A stretch of DNA of 64,000 nucleotides. It comes from Paenisporosarcina antarctica (lineage in GTDB: Bacteria; Bacillota; Bacilli; Bacillales_A; Planococcaceae). The stretch covers positions 1,184,001 to 1,248,000 of the forward strand of contig NZ_CP038015.1 of assembly GCF_004367585.1 (NCBI RefSeq), given 5' to 3'. The position numbers and the translations under genes are program-made. Shown here one piece after another: positions 45,219 through 54,873 of the stretch. The notes beneath the pieces are model-generated. The model had not been told where the DNA came from, ran no database searches, and was given only the letters and a program-made list of their open reading frames with translations. Numbering within the stretch: the stretch's first letter is position 1; the number at the start of each line of letters is the position of its first letter.

Positions 45219-45417
45219 TTCTATTGCAAATCAAAACAACGAGTTGAAAGTACAATTAAAGAGAATTGAAGATAAGCATGATAAAGTATTTGTTCAATCA
45301 CTCCGAGAATCTCAAGAAAATAAAAAGTTAATGCTTGAAGAAGTTAAAACTCAAGTTAAATCTGAAATTGCAGCTGCTAAAGAAGAAAAGAAGAAGTGGT
45401 GGAAGTTCGGCAAGTAG
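44857..45417 (+). CDS. MerR/RacA-like DNA-binding protein with coiled coil (DUF3967-type)
   Basis: A 186-residue protein: MerR-like HTH at the N-terminus (YKPSDVMKQLDIKESLYKKY, GHRIFTAEDIQTLEKFMEL), a linker, then a long coiled coil (about 108-175) ending in a basic-aromatic tail EKKKWWKFGK. This layout is found in plasmid and phage-borne DUF3967 proteins and resembles RacA, which anchors chromosome ends. Start ATG 44857 after GGGGGG. A role in segregation or replication of a former mobile element is inference from the architecture and the surrounding motif cluster. Confidence 0.72.
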   Translation: MTIIYKPSDVMKQLDIKESLYKKYIAALEKDGGYVFQKNQQGHRIFTAEDIQTLEKFMELIKYDGMTIEKVSKKIGEMNSHDGHDSISEEEPNRYDVMALVEQAVSSALKVQEKQIHEVMTSIANQNNELKVQLKRIEDKHDKVFVQSLRESQENKKLMLEEVKTQVKSEIAAAKEEKKKWWKFGK

Positions 45418-45792
45418 TATATAAAAAAAGTTTAACAAAGATTTTAATGAATATTTAGAGCTTCACTATTGAATACTGCAATTAATTCGTGGTGAATTGA
45501 ACTATATTACACATTCGCTACTCGAAAATTATAAAAACCATTATTTACTAAGTTTTACAGGACTATTAAACAAGTTTTCCTGGAAGGTAGAGAGCACAGA
45601 TGGTTTACGTTTAACCAATAAAAAAACACTATCAAAACCTTGTTATATAAGGTTTTGATAGTGTTTTTCTTTTGTCTTAATATGTTTATTGTGTCGTTTG
45701 AAAACAATAGATTTAAAAATCTAATAATAAATTGGTAATAGACAATCATCTTATATTCTCGAAGGCATTTTTAATGCACCAATATATTGGTT
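45418..45792. other. Intergenic region with terminator, no gene
   Basis: Apart from the hairpin at 45621-45670 I see nothing here; a 64-codon open frame on the minus strand has no ribosome site and overlaps the hairpin. Confidence 0.5.
45621..45670. terminator. Strong terminator, 17-bp perfect stem
   Basis: A perfect 17-bp stem (45625-45641 with 45649-45665), A-rich before and T-rich after, so it can work in both directions: for the MerR-like gene and for the convergent zinc-ribbon gene. Confidence 0.85.
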
Positions 45793-46014
45793 TTATTTTT
45801 TTGAAGTTCTTGGAGTTCTAGGTTCTAAACAACTAGAACATTTTTTCTGATTACTAGCTTTAAATTTAGTTAAAGTTTTTTCGAAATTATTTCCACATGA
45901 ACATTTAAACAGTAATTTTTGTGAGAATCCAAGATACTCAGTAGAAAGTAGTTCACAATCTGAATTCTTCTTAACATACTCACTGATATTTTCAATAGTC
46001 CATTTTTTATTCAT
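45793..46014 (-). CDS. Small zinc-ribbon protein
   Basis: A 73-residue protein beginning MNKKWTIENISEYVKKNSDC with a zinc-ribbon: CSCGNNFEKTLTKFKASNQKKCSSC (in two CxC/CxxC halves) near residues 37-61. This 'LLFKCSCG..F..' module is common in phage and mobile-element proteins, often fused to nucleases; here it stands alone. ATG 46014 follows GGAGGTG. Function unknown; it may be a DNA-binding remnant of a larger nuclease. Confidence 0.68.
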   Translation of the reverse strand: MNKKWTIENISEYVKKNSDCELLSTEYLGFSQKLLFKCSCGNNFEKTLTKFKASNQKKCSSCLEPRTPRTSKK

Positions 46015-46238
46015 ATTAACACCTCCGATAATGATTCCGAATAATAACACAGGAAGAAGTTTCGGATACCTTCCTTTAATTTAGGATAATGTCTTCCTAA
46101 TCTATCTGCTTTGCCCATTATACCATCACTTTTGCGCCAGAATGCTTTAAGATTTGATACAAAATCAATATTAGAGTTTCTTACATTATAAGTAATGGGT
46201 ATAGATAATAATCAAAAGAAAGTTTTAGGGGGTGTAAG

Positions 46239-46742
46239 ATGGAACATCATACTAAAAACAAAGATGATTTAGGTGTCCTTAAGGCTCAAGTGGATTTATG
46301 CAGCAAAGGTTACTTAATTTTAACGCCTTTATCAGATCTCTCTCCATTTGATCTAGTTGCCTATAAAAATGGAGAATTTATTCGGATTCAAGTTAAATAT
46401 AGAAGTGTTAATTCCAAAGGATTTTTGTTTGTAAGATTTAGTTCTTCATATAGTACATCAAAAGGTTGTTGTGAAAAACCCGTTGATAAGAAGGAAGTAG
46501 ATTTATACTGTGTGTATTGTCCAGACACGGATAAGTGTTACTATTTTGATCCGAAAAAGTTTAAAAGCACTGTAAATATTAGAATCAACAAGACGCTTAA
46601 TAATCAAAGTGAAAAAATTAATTTTGCTGAGGATTATTTAATGATTCCTACAGTAAATAGAAATTCACTTGTTTCTATTGAAAACGAAACTCAGGTTTCC
46701 TTTTGCATATTACGTCAAGTGTTCTTTTGTCTTTTAGCATAA
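46239..46742 (+). CDS. PD-(D/E)XK endonuclease of the I-Ssp6803I (group I intron-associated) family
   Basis: A 167-residue protein with the nuclease core at residues 3-56: HHTKNKDDLGVLKAQVDL, the first metal ligand Asp38 in LSPFDLVAY, and the Q-x-K end of the motif in IRIQVKYRS (Gln51, Lys53). The central LYCVYCPDTDKCYYFDP is typical of the same family. The family's founder, I-Ssp6803I, is the homing endonuclease encoded in a cyanobacterial tRNA-fMet group I intron. Start ATG 46239 after AGGGGGTG. The last 25 residues look unrelated to the family and the stop codon lies inside a long hairpin arm. It may act on the intron-less tRNA gene in trans; that is inference. Confidence 0.72.
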   Translation: MEHHTKNKDDLGVLKAQVDLCSKGYLILTPLSDLSPFDLVAYKNGEFIRIQVKYRSVNSKGFLFVRFSSSYSTSKGCCEKPVDKKEVDLYCVYCPDTDKCYYFDPKKFKSTVNIRINKTLNNQSEKINFAEDYLMIPTVNRNSLVSIENETQVSFCILRQVFFCLLA

Positions 46743-46813
46743 ATAGCATTTGGATCAAAGAGTATTGCTCTTTGATCCAAATGCTATTTATGTGGAAATT
46801 AATAATTTCCACA
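46738..46813. repeat. Two adjacent perfect inverted repeats
   Basis: A 25-bp perfect inverted repeat (46738-46762 with 46768-46792, loop TATTG) is followed at once by a 10-bp perfect inverted repeat (46791-46800 with 46804-46813, loop AAT). Neither is followed by a T run, so this is not a standard terminator, although it sits at the end of the endonuclease gene. Confidence 0.85.
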
Positions 46814-46923
46814 GAACAATACCTGTTAACCTTTAAATAATATTTTAGGTTGAATACATTTCACTATTTCTTCATTTCGGATTTTTTATAACGATATAAA
46901 TATCCGAATTTAGTAATAACTAT

Positions 46924-46940
46924 TTCGACAGGCTTCGACA
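46924..46940. promoter_or_regulatory. Tandem Spo0A boxes
   Basis: TTCGACA (complement of the 0A box TGTCGAA) at 46924-46930 and again at 46934-46940, exactly 10 bp apart, upstream of the KinB-like kinase gene. A third box, TGTCGAA in the opposite orientation, is at 47106-47112. The remaining 46814-47253 region shows TATAAT at 47046-47051 but no clear -35. Confidence 0.6.
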
Positions 46941-47253
46941 AACCATCTCTACCATATTAAGTACAAAGTCTAACTAAGCTAAGTTTCAGTTCTTATGAAA
47001 ACTTCACTATTCACCGACAACAATATGATATCATTACTTTTGTTTTATAATAGAATGAAATTATACACGTCCGTAAAATAAATAAGAAATCAAAAAAGAA
47101 GATAGTGTCGAATAATCTTTATTTATGAAATAATAAAATGATCGGTTGTTAATCGTTAAGGTTTGAATTTAATTTCACTTGGATAAGGTAGGTTCTATTA
47201 GAAGGTTTAATTCTTTCGTATATCCAATGATTGCAAAGAGAGGGGTTGCCTCA

Positions 47254-48489
47254 ATGTTTGAAACATTATTATTAAATATCTTATTCTTAATTTTTCCGCT
47301 CTTATTATTTGTCATATTTTTTGAAAATCGTAGACCTGTTTATAGCAATTCATTCCTCATTACCTTTTCTGCAATCTCGATGATTTTATGCATGTTGTAT
47401 CCAATCCATCTTCAAATTGGTTTTATTTTTGATTTACGTTATATTCCATTCATTATCGTTGCGCTTTATGGCGGTTATAAAAAGGTACTTCCTTTATATA
47501 TCCTATTAAATATATATCGATTTATTATTGGGGGAGAAGGTACGATTCATTCACTCATATTTTCAACGGTGATTTTTCTAGTCGTGCCCTTGATAAGTAA
47601 AAAGTTTCTTAAATACTCAACTCAAAAACGGGTAATTACAGGAGTTTTCGCGGCCTTATTTACGATGGGGCTATATTTATTGTCACTTAGCACATTTTTT
47701 GTGCAACTAACGAGTGAATTTTGGCAGCTTGCTTTCTATTCAGTTTCGACACATGTTTTGGTCATTACATTGAATTTGTTAATGATCGAAAAAGTCATTT
47801 CGAATATTAAAAGTCGAGAAAACTTTCTCCATACAGAACGACTCCATGTTATGAGTGAGATTTCTGCAAGTGTGTCGCATGAAATTAGAAATCCACTTAC
47901 GGTAACTCATGGATTTCTACAACTTTTAAAAGAATCCAAGACTTTATCAACTGACGAAAAAATGTATATTGATTTCTCATTAAAAGAATTAGAACGGGCA
48001 GAGGAGATTGTAAGTAACTTTCTTGCTTTTGCAAAACCGCAATCAGAAAATATGGTGTCTTCTAATTTAAAAGAAGAGATAGAGTACGTGAAGAATATAT
48101 TGTTTCCATATGCCAAAATGAATCATGTTGATATAGAGTTTCAGTTTAATAATACGCTGAAAAAAAGATACGATAAAAATCAGATGCAACAATCATTAAT
48201 TAATATATTGAAAAATGGAATAGAAGCAATGAAAGAAAGTGGCGGTATTTTATCTATTGATGTATCGGAGCAAAATCGTACCATCATAATAATAATTAAA
48301 GATAACGGTATTGGTATGACGGAAGATGAAATTTCACAATTAGGTAAGCCTTACTACTCGACGAAAAAAGAAGGAACTGGCCTTGGTATGCTCATGGTGT
48401 ATGGTGCTATTAGTAAAGCCAAGGGGACAATTGAAGTGGAAAGCGAAAAAGGTAAGGGGACTACTTTCACGATTACACTTCCTGTTTAG
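47254..48489 (+). CDS. KinB-like sporulation histidine kinase
   Basis: A 411-residue membrane kinase: N-terminal 5TM-LYT-type sensor with about six membrane helices (about 1-185), then HisKA with the phospho-acceptor in SHEIRNPLTVTHGFLQLL (about 210), N box ILKNGIEAM, G1 DNGIGM and G2 GTGLGMLMVYGA. Domain order is that of KinB, which feeds phosphate into Spo0F/Spo0A. The ATG at 47254 is 8 nt after GAGAGGGG; the frame is open 25 codons upstream without a site. No response regulator gene is adjacent, in line with a phosphorelay kinase. Confidence 0.88.
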   Translation: MFETLLLNILFLIFPLLLFVIFFENRRPVYSNSFLITFSAISMILCMLYPIHLQIGFIFDLRYIPFIIVALYGGYKKVLPLYILLNIYRFIIGGEGTIHSLIFSTVIFLVVPLISKKFLKYSTQKRVITGVFAALFTMGLYLLSLSTFFVQLTSEFWQLAFYSVSTHVLVITLNLLMIEKVISNIKSRENFLHTERLHVMSEISASVSHEIRNPLTVTHGFLQLLKESKTLSTDEKMYIDFSLKELERAEEIVSNFLAFAKPQSENMVSSNLKEEIEYVKNILFPYAKMNHVDIEFQFNNTLKKRYDKNQMQQSLINILKNGIEAMKESGGILSIDVSEQNRTIIIIIKDNGIGMTEDEISQLGKPYYSTKKEGTGLGMLMVYGAISKAKGTIEVESEKGKGTTFTITLPV

Positions 48490-48568
48490 TAACGAAAAGG
48501 TGTGGAAATATGCGCATCTTTTTTTAATTTTGTGCTACTATATACTCGAGAGAAAGGCGGAATCTGCA

Positions 48569-49570
48569 TTGCGAAGAAAGTATGGAAAATTACAAACAAA
48601 AGATAATCTCATTGTTTTTCCAGGTATGGTGGATAAGTTGATTGCTGAAGGGCTTAAACATGCTGAAGATTTTCAATATGATTTAGCGGTGGATTCAATT
48701 AGACAAGCCTTGACCTATACTGAAGTTGATGAACAAACGCTTGGTGTTTATGCATATTCATTGTATGAAAATCGAGAATTTGAAGAATCTCAAAAAGTAT
48801 GTGAAGAATTATTAAAGCTAGGTCCTTCTTTTTACTTCGAAACAATGGAGTTAAATATTACAGTTTTGATGGAGCTACGACAGTTTGATGAGGTTACTAA
48901 AATTGTGGAATCATTGCTTGAAGAAGGTATTGTTCCTCCTGAAAAAGTGGATAAGTATGAACAGTTGCTTACATTAAATGAAAGACTTGCCAAACAAAAC
49001 GAAGATATTTTGTTAGACGATGCTCCACATAATAATAAAATTGATGCAAGCCTTTTTCAAATTGAAATATTTTCAGCATTTCCCGAAGATAAGCAACAAC
49101 AACTTCTATTAGAATTACAAGGGGAAAATTTATCGTCAATTGAAAACGAATTAGCAACGATTATTGAAAATGGGCTTATTCCTCCTATTAGTAAATCATT
49201 TGCTTTGTTATTAATGGTGATTAGTGGAATAGATCGAACCTTATCAATTGAAAAATTCGGCTTTAAGTTTGATGTAACACCTAAAGGATTACCGGAACCT
49301 GCAAATACTACTAAAGTGAGATCTGTCTTAGCCATCACGCGAGAAGAATTAGTGCAAAATCCAACTAAACTAGAAATGGTACATGACTTAATCATTCGTC
49401 ATGCGTTTGCCATGTATCCATTTGAATGGTCTACGTTCGACAAACAAGAGGTAGCAGAAGCATACATAAACTATGTAGGAGCAATGTTAGGCGAAGAAGT
49501 GGCTTGCGAAGCACAGATGCACGATTTATTGGTAGAGATTGATAGGATGTACGAATTAAGCGGTAAGTGA
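48569..49570 (+). CDS. ysoA: TPR-repeat protein YsoA
   Basis: A 333-residue soluble protein with helical TPR-like repeats (AEDFQYDLAVDSIRQALTY, SLYENREFEESQKVCEELLKLG, about 25-110) and a conserved C-terminal half. It matches B. subtilis YsoA in position upstream of tig. Start TTG 48569 lies 8 nt after AAAGGCGG. Function unknown. Confidence 0.82.
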   Translation: MRRKYGKLQTKDNLIVFPGMVDKLIAEGLKHAEDFQYDLAVDSIRQALTYTEVDEQTLGVYAYSLYENREFEESQKVCEELLKLGPSFYFETMELNITVLMELRQFDEVTKIVESLLEEGIVPPEKVDKYEQLLTLNERLAKQNEDILLDDAPHNNKIDASLFQIEIFSAFPEDKQQQLLLELQGENLSSIENELATIIENGLIPPISKSFALLLMVISGIDRTLSIEKFGFKFDVTPKGLPEPANTTKVRSVLAITREELVQNPTKLEMVHDLIIRHAFAMYPFEWSTFDKQEVAEAYINYVGAMLGEEVACEAQMHDLLVEIDRMYELSGK

Positions 49571-49575
49571 ATAAG

Positions 49576-49603
49576 TTGAAAGTATCGTTGAATGTGATAT
49601 ACT
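49576..49603 (+). promoter_or_regulatory. Promoter of tig
   Basis: TTGAAA (49576-49581), a 16-bp spacer and TATACT (49598-49603) preceded by TGA (extended -10). Confidence 0.65.
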
Positions 49604-49672
49604 AAAATGGTTGTCAAATTCATAGATAAGAATGATTGTAACAAGTTAATTAAAATAATGGAGGTTGAATAT

Positions 49673-50956
49673 ATGTCAGTGAAATGGGAAAAACAAGAAG
49701 GTAACACAGGTATATTAACAGTAGAAGTAGACGTTGCGTTAGTTAAAGAAGGTTTAGACAAAGCATTCAAGAAGGTTGTTAAAGAAATTAACGTTCCAGG
49801 TTTCCGTAAAGGGAAAATGCCACGTAAAATGTTCGAACAACGTTTTGGTACTGAATCTTTATACCAAGATGCTTTAGACTTTATTCTTCCTGATGCATAC
49901 TCTGGAGCAGTTGAAGAAGCGGCGATTGATCCTGTTGACCGTCCAGAAATCGACATCGTGAAAATGGAGCAAGGTGAAAACTTGATTTTCACAGCTACAG
50001 TTACAGTTCGTCCTGAAGTAACTCTTGGAGACTATAAAGGTCTTGAAATTTCTAAACAAGAAACAGACGTAACTGATGAAGAAATTGAAGCTCAAATAAA
50101 AGAACAACAAACTCGTTTAGCTGAGTTAGTAGTTAAAGAAGAAGATGCAATCGTTGATGGTGATACGGCAGTAATCGACTTCGAAGGATTCCTAGGAGAA
50201 GAAGCATTTGAAGGTGGAGCTGGTGAAGACCATACACTAGAAATTGGTTCAGGTTCATTCATTCCAGGATTTGAAGAGCAATTAATCGGCTCAAAAGCTG
50301 GCGATAACAAAGAAGTAGTTGTGACTTTCCCTGAAGAATACCATGCAGCTGAACTTGCTGGTAAAGAAGCTACTTTCAAAGTAACAGTGAAAGAAGTAAA
50401 AGGAAAAGAACTTCCTGAATTAAATGATGAGTTAGCAAAAGAAATTGATAACGAAGTTGAAAGTATGGACGAGCTTCGTACAAAACTAAAAGAAAAAACA
50501 GTGGTAGAGAAGAAAAATGCTGCTGAATCTAAAGTCAAAGATGAGTTAGTTGAATTAGCTGCAAACAATGCAACTATCGACATTCCTCAAGCAATGGTTG
50601 ACATGGAAGTAGAACGTATGCTAAACGACTTTAAGCAACGTTTAGAATCACAAGGTATGAATCTTGAACTTTACTTCCAATTCTCTGGTCAAGATGAAAA
50701 AGCACTTCGCACACAAATGACTGAAGATGGTCAAAAACGTGTGAAAGTTTCTTTAACACTTGAAGCGATCGCTGAAGCTGAAGGTTTCACACCTTCTGAA
50801 GAAGAAATCAATAATGAATTAGAAAAAATGGCTGTTCAATTCAGCATGCCAGCAGAAAAAATCCGCGAGTCACTTGGTGGAACTGATGCTTTAGAAAACG
50901 ATCTTCGTTTACAAAAAGCAATTGACTTCTTAGTTGAAAACGCTAAAATTTCATAA
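49673..50956 (+). CDS. tig: Trigger factor
   Basis: A 427-residue ribosome-bound chaperone: N-terminal domain with the ribosome-binding signature [20 protein letters not shown] (about 33-52), FKBP-type prolyl isomerase domain (about 150-240) and helical C-terminal domain. The ATG at 49673 follows GGAGGTTGA; an in-frame ATG at 49607 has no site. Confidence 0.97.
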   Translation: MSVKWEKQEGNTGILTVEVDVALVKEGLDKAFKKVVKEINVPGFRKGKMPRKMFEQRFGTESLYQDALDFILPDAYSGAVEEAAIDPVDRPEIDIVKMEQGENLIFTATVTVRPEVTLGDYKGLEISKQETDVTDEEIEAQIKEQQTRLAELVVKEEDAIVDGDTAVIDFEGFLGEEAFEGGAGEDHTLEIGSGSFIPGFEEQLIGSKAGDNKEVVVTFPEEYHAAELAGKEATFKVTVKEVKGKELPELNDELAKEIDNEVESMDELRTKLKEKTVVEKKNAAESKVKDELVELAANNATIDIPQAMVDMEVERMLNDFKQRLESQGMNLELYFQFSGQDEKALRTQMTEDGQKRVKVSLTLEAIAEAEGFTPSEEEINNELEKMAVQFSMPAEKIRESLGGTDALENDLRLQKAIDFLVENAKIS

Positions 50957-50978
50957 TAAAATCTATACACGCTTAACT

Positions 50979-51018
50979 AGAACAAGGGGCGGATGTTTAA
51001 CCCGTTCCTTGTTCTTTG
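50979..51018 (+). terminator. Terminator of tig
   Basis: AGAACAAGG (50979-50987) pairs with CCTTGTTCT (51007-51015), with an inner GGG/CCC arm and T after it. Confidence 0.82.
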
Positions 51019-51148
51019 TAATACATAGGTAGTGATTGTCAATCAATTTAAAAGATACAAAAATAATGGTTTAAGATTTCATTAATCTTATTAGTTGATT
51101 CTAGTAGGAGAATCTTGTAAGATTGTGGCTTGAATAGGGGTGAATATT

Positions 51149-52417
51149 TTGTTCAAATTTAATGATGAAAAAGGAAACTTAAAGTGTTCCTTCTGTGGAA
51201 AATCCCAAGAGCAAGTTCGTAAACTGGTCGCAGGACCTGGTGTATATATTTGCGATGAATGTATTGAATTATGTACAGAAATCGTAGAGGAAGAACTCGG
51301 TACAGAAGAAGAAACTGAGTTTAAAGAAGTCCCGAAACCTAAAGAAATTTTATCAATTTTAGATGATTATGTAATTGGTCAAGAAAGAGCAAAAAAATCG
51401 CTTGCAGTTGCCGTATATAATCACTACAAACGAATCAATTCTAATAGTAAAATCGATGATGTCGAGTTGTCTAAATCGAATATCGTGATTTTAGGGCCAA
51501 CAGGTAGTGGTAAAACATTGCTTGCTCAAACACTTGCGCGCATTTTGGATGTGCCATTTGCTATTGCAGATGCGACATCACTTACTGAAGCGGGTTACGT
51601 GGGAGAAGATGTAGAAAATATTTTACTTAAATTAATCCAATCTGCTGATTACGACGTAGAAAAAGCTGAAAAAGGGATCATCTATATTGATGAAATCGAT
51701 AAAGTAGCTCGTAAATCAGAAAATGCATCAATCACGCGTGATGTTTCAGGTGAAGGTGTTCAACAAGCACTTCTAAAAATATTAGAAGGCACAGTTGCAA
51801 GCGTTCCTCCTCAAGGCGGTCGTAAGCATCCTCATCAAGAATTCATTCAAATCGATACAACGAACATTTTGTTCATTGTTGGTGGTGCATTTGATGGAAT
51901 CGATCAAATTATTAAACGTCGCTTAGGACAAAAATTGATTGGTTTTGGTTCGAATCCTAATGTTAAAGAGCCGGATGAAGCTTCTTTACTATCACACTTA
52001 ATTCCAGAAGACTTGTTGAAATTCGGATTAATTCCAGAGTTTATTGGCCGTTTGCCAGTATTAGCAAGCTTAGAACAATTAAGTGAGCATGCACTTGTTC
52101 AGATTTTAACTGAACCTAAAAATGCATTAGTGAAGCAATATCAAAAAATGATTGAATTGGATAATGTGAAATTAACATTTGAAGATGATGCATTAATTGA
52201 AATTGCTAAACTAGCAATTATCCGTAAAACGGGTGCACGTGGACTTCGTTCAATTATTGAAAGTTTAATGTTAGAAGTAATGTATGAATTGCCTTCTAGG
52301 GAAGATATTAAGGAGTGCATAATTACAAAAGAGACAGTTACTGATTCTTCACATCCTAAATTGTTACTAGAAGACGGTACTGTATTAAATCAAAACGATG
52401 AAAAAACTTCAGCATAA
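51149..52417 (+). CDS. clpX: ClpX unfoldase
   Basis: A 422-residue AAA+ protein: N-terminal zinc domain (CSFCGK...CDECIELC), Walker A GPTGSGKT (about 116), Walker [13 protein letters not shown], sensor GRLP and the ClpP-binding loop in the central part. It unfolds substrates for ClpP. The TTG at 51149 gives [17 protein letters not shown], aligned with B. subtilis ClpX, and is 8 nt after AGGGGTG; an in-frame GTG at 51140 is within that site. Confidence 0.96.
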   Translation: MFKFNDEKGNLKCSFCGKSQEQVRKLVAGPGVYICDECIELCTEIVEEELGTEEETEFKEVPKPKEILSILDDYVIGQERAKKSLAVAVYNHYKRINSNSKIDDVELSKSNIVILGPTGSGKTLLAQTLARILDVPFAIADATSLTEAGYVGEDVENILLKLIQSADYDVEKAEKGIIYIDEIDKVARKSENASITRDVSGEGVQQALLKILEGTVASVPPQGGRKHPHQEFIQIDTTNILFIVGGAFDGIDQIIKRRLGQKLIGFGSNPNVKEPDEASLLSHLIPEDLLKFGLIPEFIGRLPVLASLEQLSEHALVQILTEPKNALVKQYQKMIELDNVKLTFEDDALIEIAKLAIIRKTGARGLRSIIESLMLEVMYELPSREDIKECIITKETVTDSSHPKLLLEDGTVLNQNDEKTSA

Positions 52418-52430
52418 GTTGAGTTGAGAT

Positions 52431-52486
52431 AAGCTGGCTTCGAACGTGCGTATGCATACGCGCAGCTCGGATGTCAGCTTTTTCTT
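52431..52486 (+). terminator. Terminator of clpX
   Basis: Outer stem AAGCTG (52431-52436)/CAGCTT (52475-52480) then TTTTC; the apex is a perfect palindrome GCGTATGCATACGC (52448-52461). Confidence 0.75.
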
Positions 52487-52542
52487 ACATATGTTTGATT
52501 TACGGTTAATTCGGACAAAATTGGATTGAGGTGAATTTCCAC

Positions 52543-54873
52543 ATGACAAAGAAAAATGAAGAAAAAATTGTTCCCTTATTACCTTTACGTGGTTTATTAG
52601 TGTTCCCAACAATGGTATTACACATTGACGTGGGGCGTGAACGTTCAGTAGCTGCGCTTGAGCAAGCTTTATTAAGTGATTCCATTGTCTTCTTAGCAAC
52701 TCAAAAAGAAATGAACGTAGAACAACCTGAAGAAGATGATTTACATGATGTTGGAACATTGGCGCATGTAAATCAAATGATTAAATTACCAAACGGAACA
52801 ATTCGCGTGCTAGTTGAGGGTGTAGAGCGTGCCACATGGTCTGGTTATACAGAAGGTGACAAGTACGCGACAGTCGCAGCCACTTCTTCTGCGGACGAAA
52901 CGGAGAAAACGCCAGAACTTGAAGCACTAATGCGGGTACTTCTTGAGTATTTTGAAAAATACTCAAAAATATCAAAAAAAGTCACAACAGAAACGTATGA
53001 TACAGTCTCTGATATTGAAGAACCAGGTCGCTTAGCAGATATGGTTGCTTCTTACTTGCCATTAAAAATGATTGGTAAACAAGAAGTGCTCGAAATCTTC
53101 GAGGTGAAAAACCGTTTAGAATGGCTAATTAATCGCTTGCACAATGAACAAGAAGTACTAGATATGGAAAAGAAAATAACGAACCGTGTAAAACAAGCGA
53201 TGGAACGTACTCAAAAAGAATTTTATTTACGTGAACAAATTAAAGCAATTCAATTGGAACTTGGCGATAAAGAAGGGAAGACGGGGGAAGTTACCGATCT
53301 TCGCAAGAAAATTGAAGAATCTGGCATGCCAGAATCCACTTTGAAAGTTGCCACAAAAGAGTTGGATCGCTATGAAAAATTACCATCTGCAGCAGCTGAG
53401 AGTGGTGTCATTCGAAACTACTTGGATTGGTTAATCGCTTTGCCATGGACAGATGCAACGGCAGATCGGTTAGATATTAGTCATGCGGAAACCATATTAA
53501 ACCGCGATCACGAGGGACTTGAAACAGTGAAAGAGCGAGTGCTCGAATATTTGGCTGTGCGTCAATTAACAAACTCACTGCGTGGACCGATTCTATGTTT
53601 AGCTGGACCTCCTGGCGTCGGTAAAACCTCGCTTGCTCGTTCAATTGCGACATCACTTGGACGTGAGTTCGTTCGTATTTCATTAGGTGGAGTGCGTGAT
53701 GAATCTGAAATTCGTGGGCATCGTAGAACTTATGTAGGTGCTTTGCCTGGACGTATCATTCAAGGGATGAAAAAAGCCGGGAAAATCAATCCAGTTTTCT
53801 TATTAGATGAAATTGATAAAATGTCTAATGACTTCCGTGGCGATCCGTCTTCAGCGATGCTTGAAGTATTGGATTCTGAACAAAACCATTCATTTGGAGA
53901 TCATTACCTTGAAGAAACGTATGACTTATCAAATGTACTATTTATTGCAACGGCTAACGATTTAGGTGCGATTCCAGGGCCTCTTCGTGATCGAATGGAA
54001 ATCATTTCAATACCAGGTTATACTGAAATTGAAAAGCAAGCAATTGCTAAAAACCATCTATTACCGAAGCAAATAAAAGAGCATGGCTTAACAAAATCAC
54101 AATTGCAATTGCGTGATGATGCGATGCTGGATTTAATTCGCTATTACACACGTGAAGCGGGTGTTCGTAGTTTAGAACGTCAAATTGCTTCAATTTGCCG
54201 TAAAGTTGCGAAACAAATTGTATCAAGCGATAAAAAACGTATTGTAATCAAAACATCAACTTTAGAAGATCTTATTGGCAAACATAAATTCCGTTATGGA
54301 CAAGCCGAAACAGAGAATCAAATTGGTGTAGCTACAGGATTAGCTTATACAACGGTTGGTGGGGACACACTTCAAATTGAAGTATCATTATCACCTGGTA
54401 AAGGAAAGTTAATATTGACCGGTAAATTAGGTGATGTCATGAAAGAATCTGCACAAACAGCCCTTTCTTTCGTTCGATCAAAAACCGAAATATTAGGTCT
54501 AGATGCAAATTTCCATGAGACACATGACATTCACATTCATGTACCTGAAGGCGCTGTTCCTAAAGATGGACCTTCTGCTGGAATTACAATTGCAACTGCT
54601 CTCGTTTCCGCTTTGTCAAAACGTCCAATTCGCCGAGAAGTGGGTATGACAGGTGAAATCACATTACGTGGTCGCGTATTGCCTATAGGTGGTCTCAAAG
54701 AAAAAACATTAAGTGCTCACCGTGCAGGATTAACAACGATTATTTTGCCGAAAGATAATGAACGTGATATAGAAGATATACCAGAAAGTGTGCGCGAAGA
54801 TTTAACGTTTAAATTGGTTTCACATGCTGACGAAGTGCTTGAAATAGCACTAGAGGGAGGCGATGTGCAATGA
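52543..54873 (+). CDS. lonA: ATP-dependent protease LonA
   Basis: A 776-residue soluble Lon: N-terminal substrate domain ([15 protein letters not shown]), AAA+ domain with [13 protein letters not shown] (about 352) and Walker [11 protein letters not shown], and the protease domain with catalytic Ser in PKDGPSAGI (about 676) and Lys in [13 protein letters not shown]. The ATG at 52543 is 8 nt after GAGGTGA. The membrane-associated lonB that precedes it in B. subtilis is absent. engB overlaps by 4 bp. Confidence 0.97.
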   Translation: MTKKNEEKIVPLLPLRGLLVFPTMVLHIDVGRERSVAALEQALLSDSIVFLATQKEMNVEQPEEDDLHDVGTLAHVNQMIKLPNGTIRVLVEGVERATWSGYTEGDKYATVAATSSADETEKTPELEALMRVLLEYFEKYSKISKKVTTETYDTVSDIEEPGRLADMVASYLPLKMIGKQEVLEIFEVKNRLEWLINRLHNEQEVLDMEKKITNRVKQAMERTQKEFYLREQIKAIQLELGDKEGKTGEVTDLRKKIEESGMPESTLKVATKELDRYEKLPSAAAESGVIRNYLDWLIALPWTDATADRLDISHAETILNRDHEGLETVKERVLEYLAVRQLTNSLRGPILCLAGPPGVGKTSLARSIATSLGREFVRISLGGVRDESEIRGHRRTYVGALPGRIIQGMKKAGKINPVFLLDEIDKMSNDFRGDPSSAMLEVLDSEQNHSFGDHYLEETYDLSNVLFIATANDLGAIPGPLRDRMEIISIPGYTEIEKQAIAKNHLLPKQIKEHGLTKSQLQLRDDAMLDLIRYYTREAGVRSLERQIASICRKVAKQIVSSDKKRIVIKTSTLEDLIGKHKFRYGQAETENQIGVATGLAYTTVGGDTLQIEVSLSPGKGKLILTGKLGDVMKESAQTALSFVRSKTEILGLDANFHETHDIHIHVPEGAVPKDGPSAGITIATALVSALSKRPIRREVGMTGEITLRGRVLPIGGLKEKTLSAHRAGLTTIILPKDNERDIEDIPESVREDLTFKLVSHADEVLEIALEGGDVQ

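Noticed and set aside
45555-45749. 64-codon minus-strand gene
   Set aside because: It runs through the terminator hairpin and has no ribosome site.
44132-47253. Right-hand attachment site repeating the tRNA 3' end
   Set aside because: I looked for the T-arm/acceptor sequence of the tRNA downstream and saw no second copy in the window.
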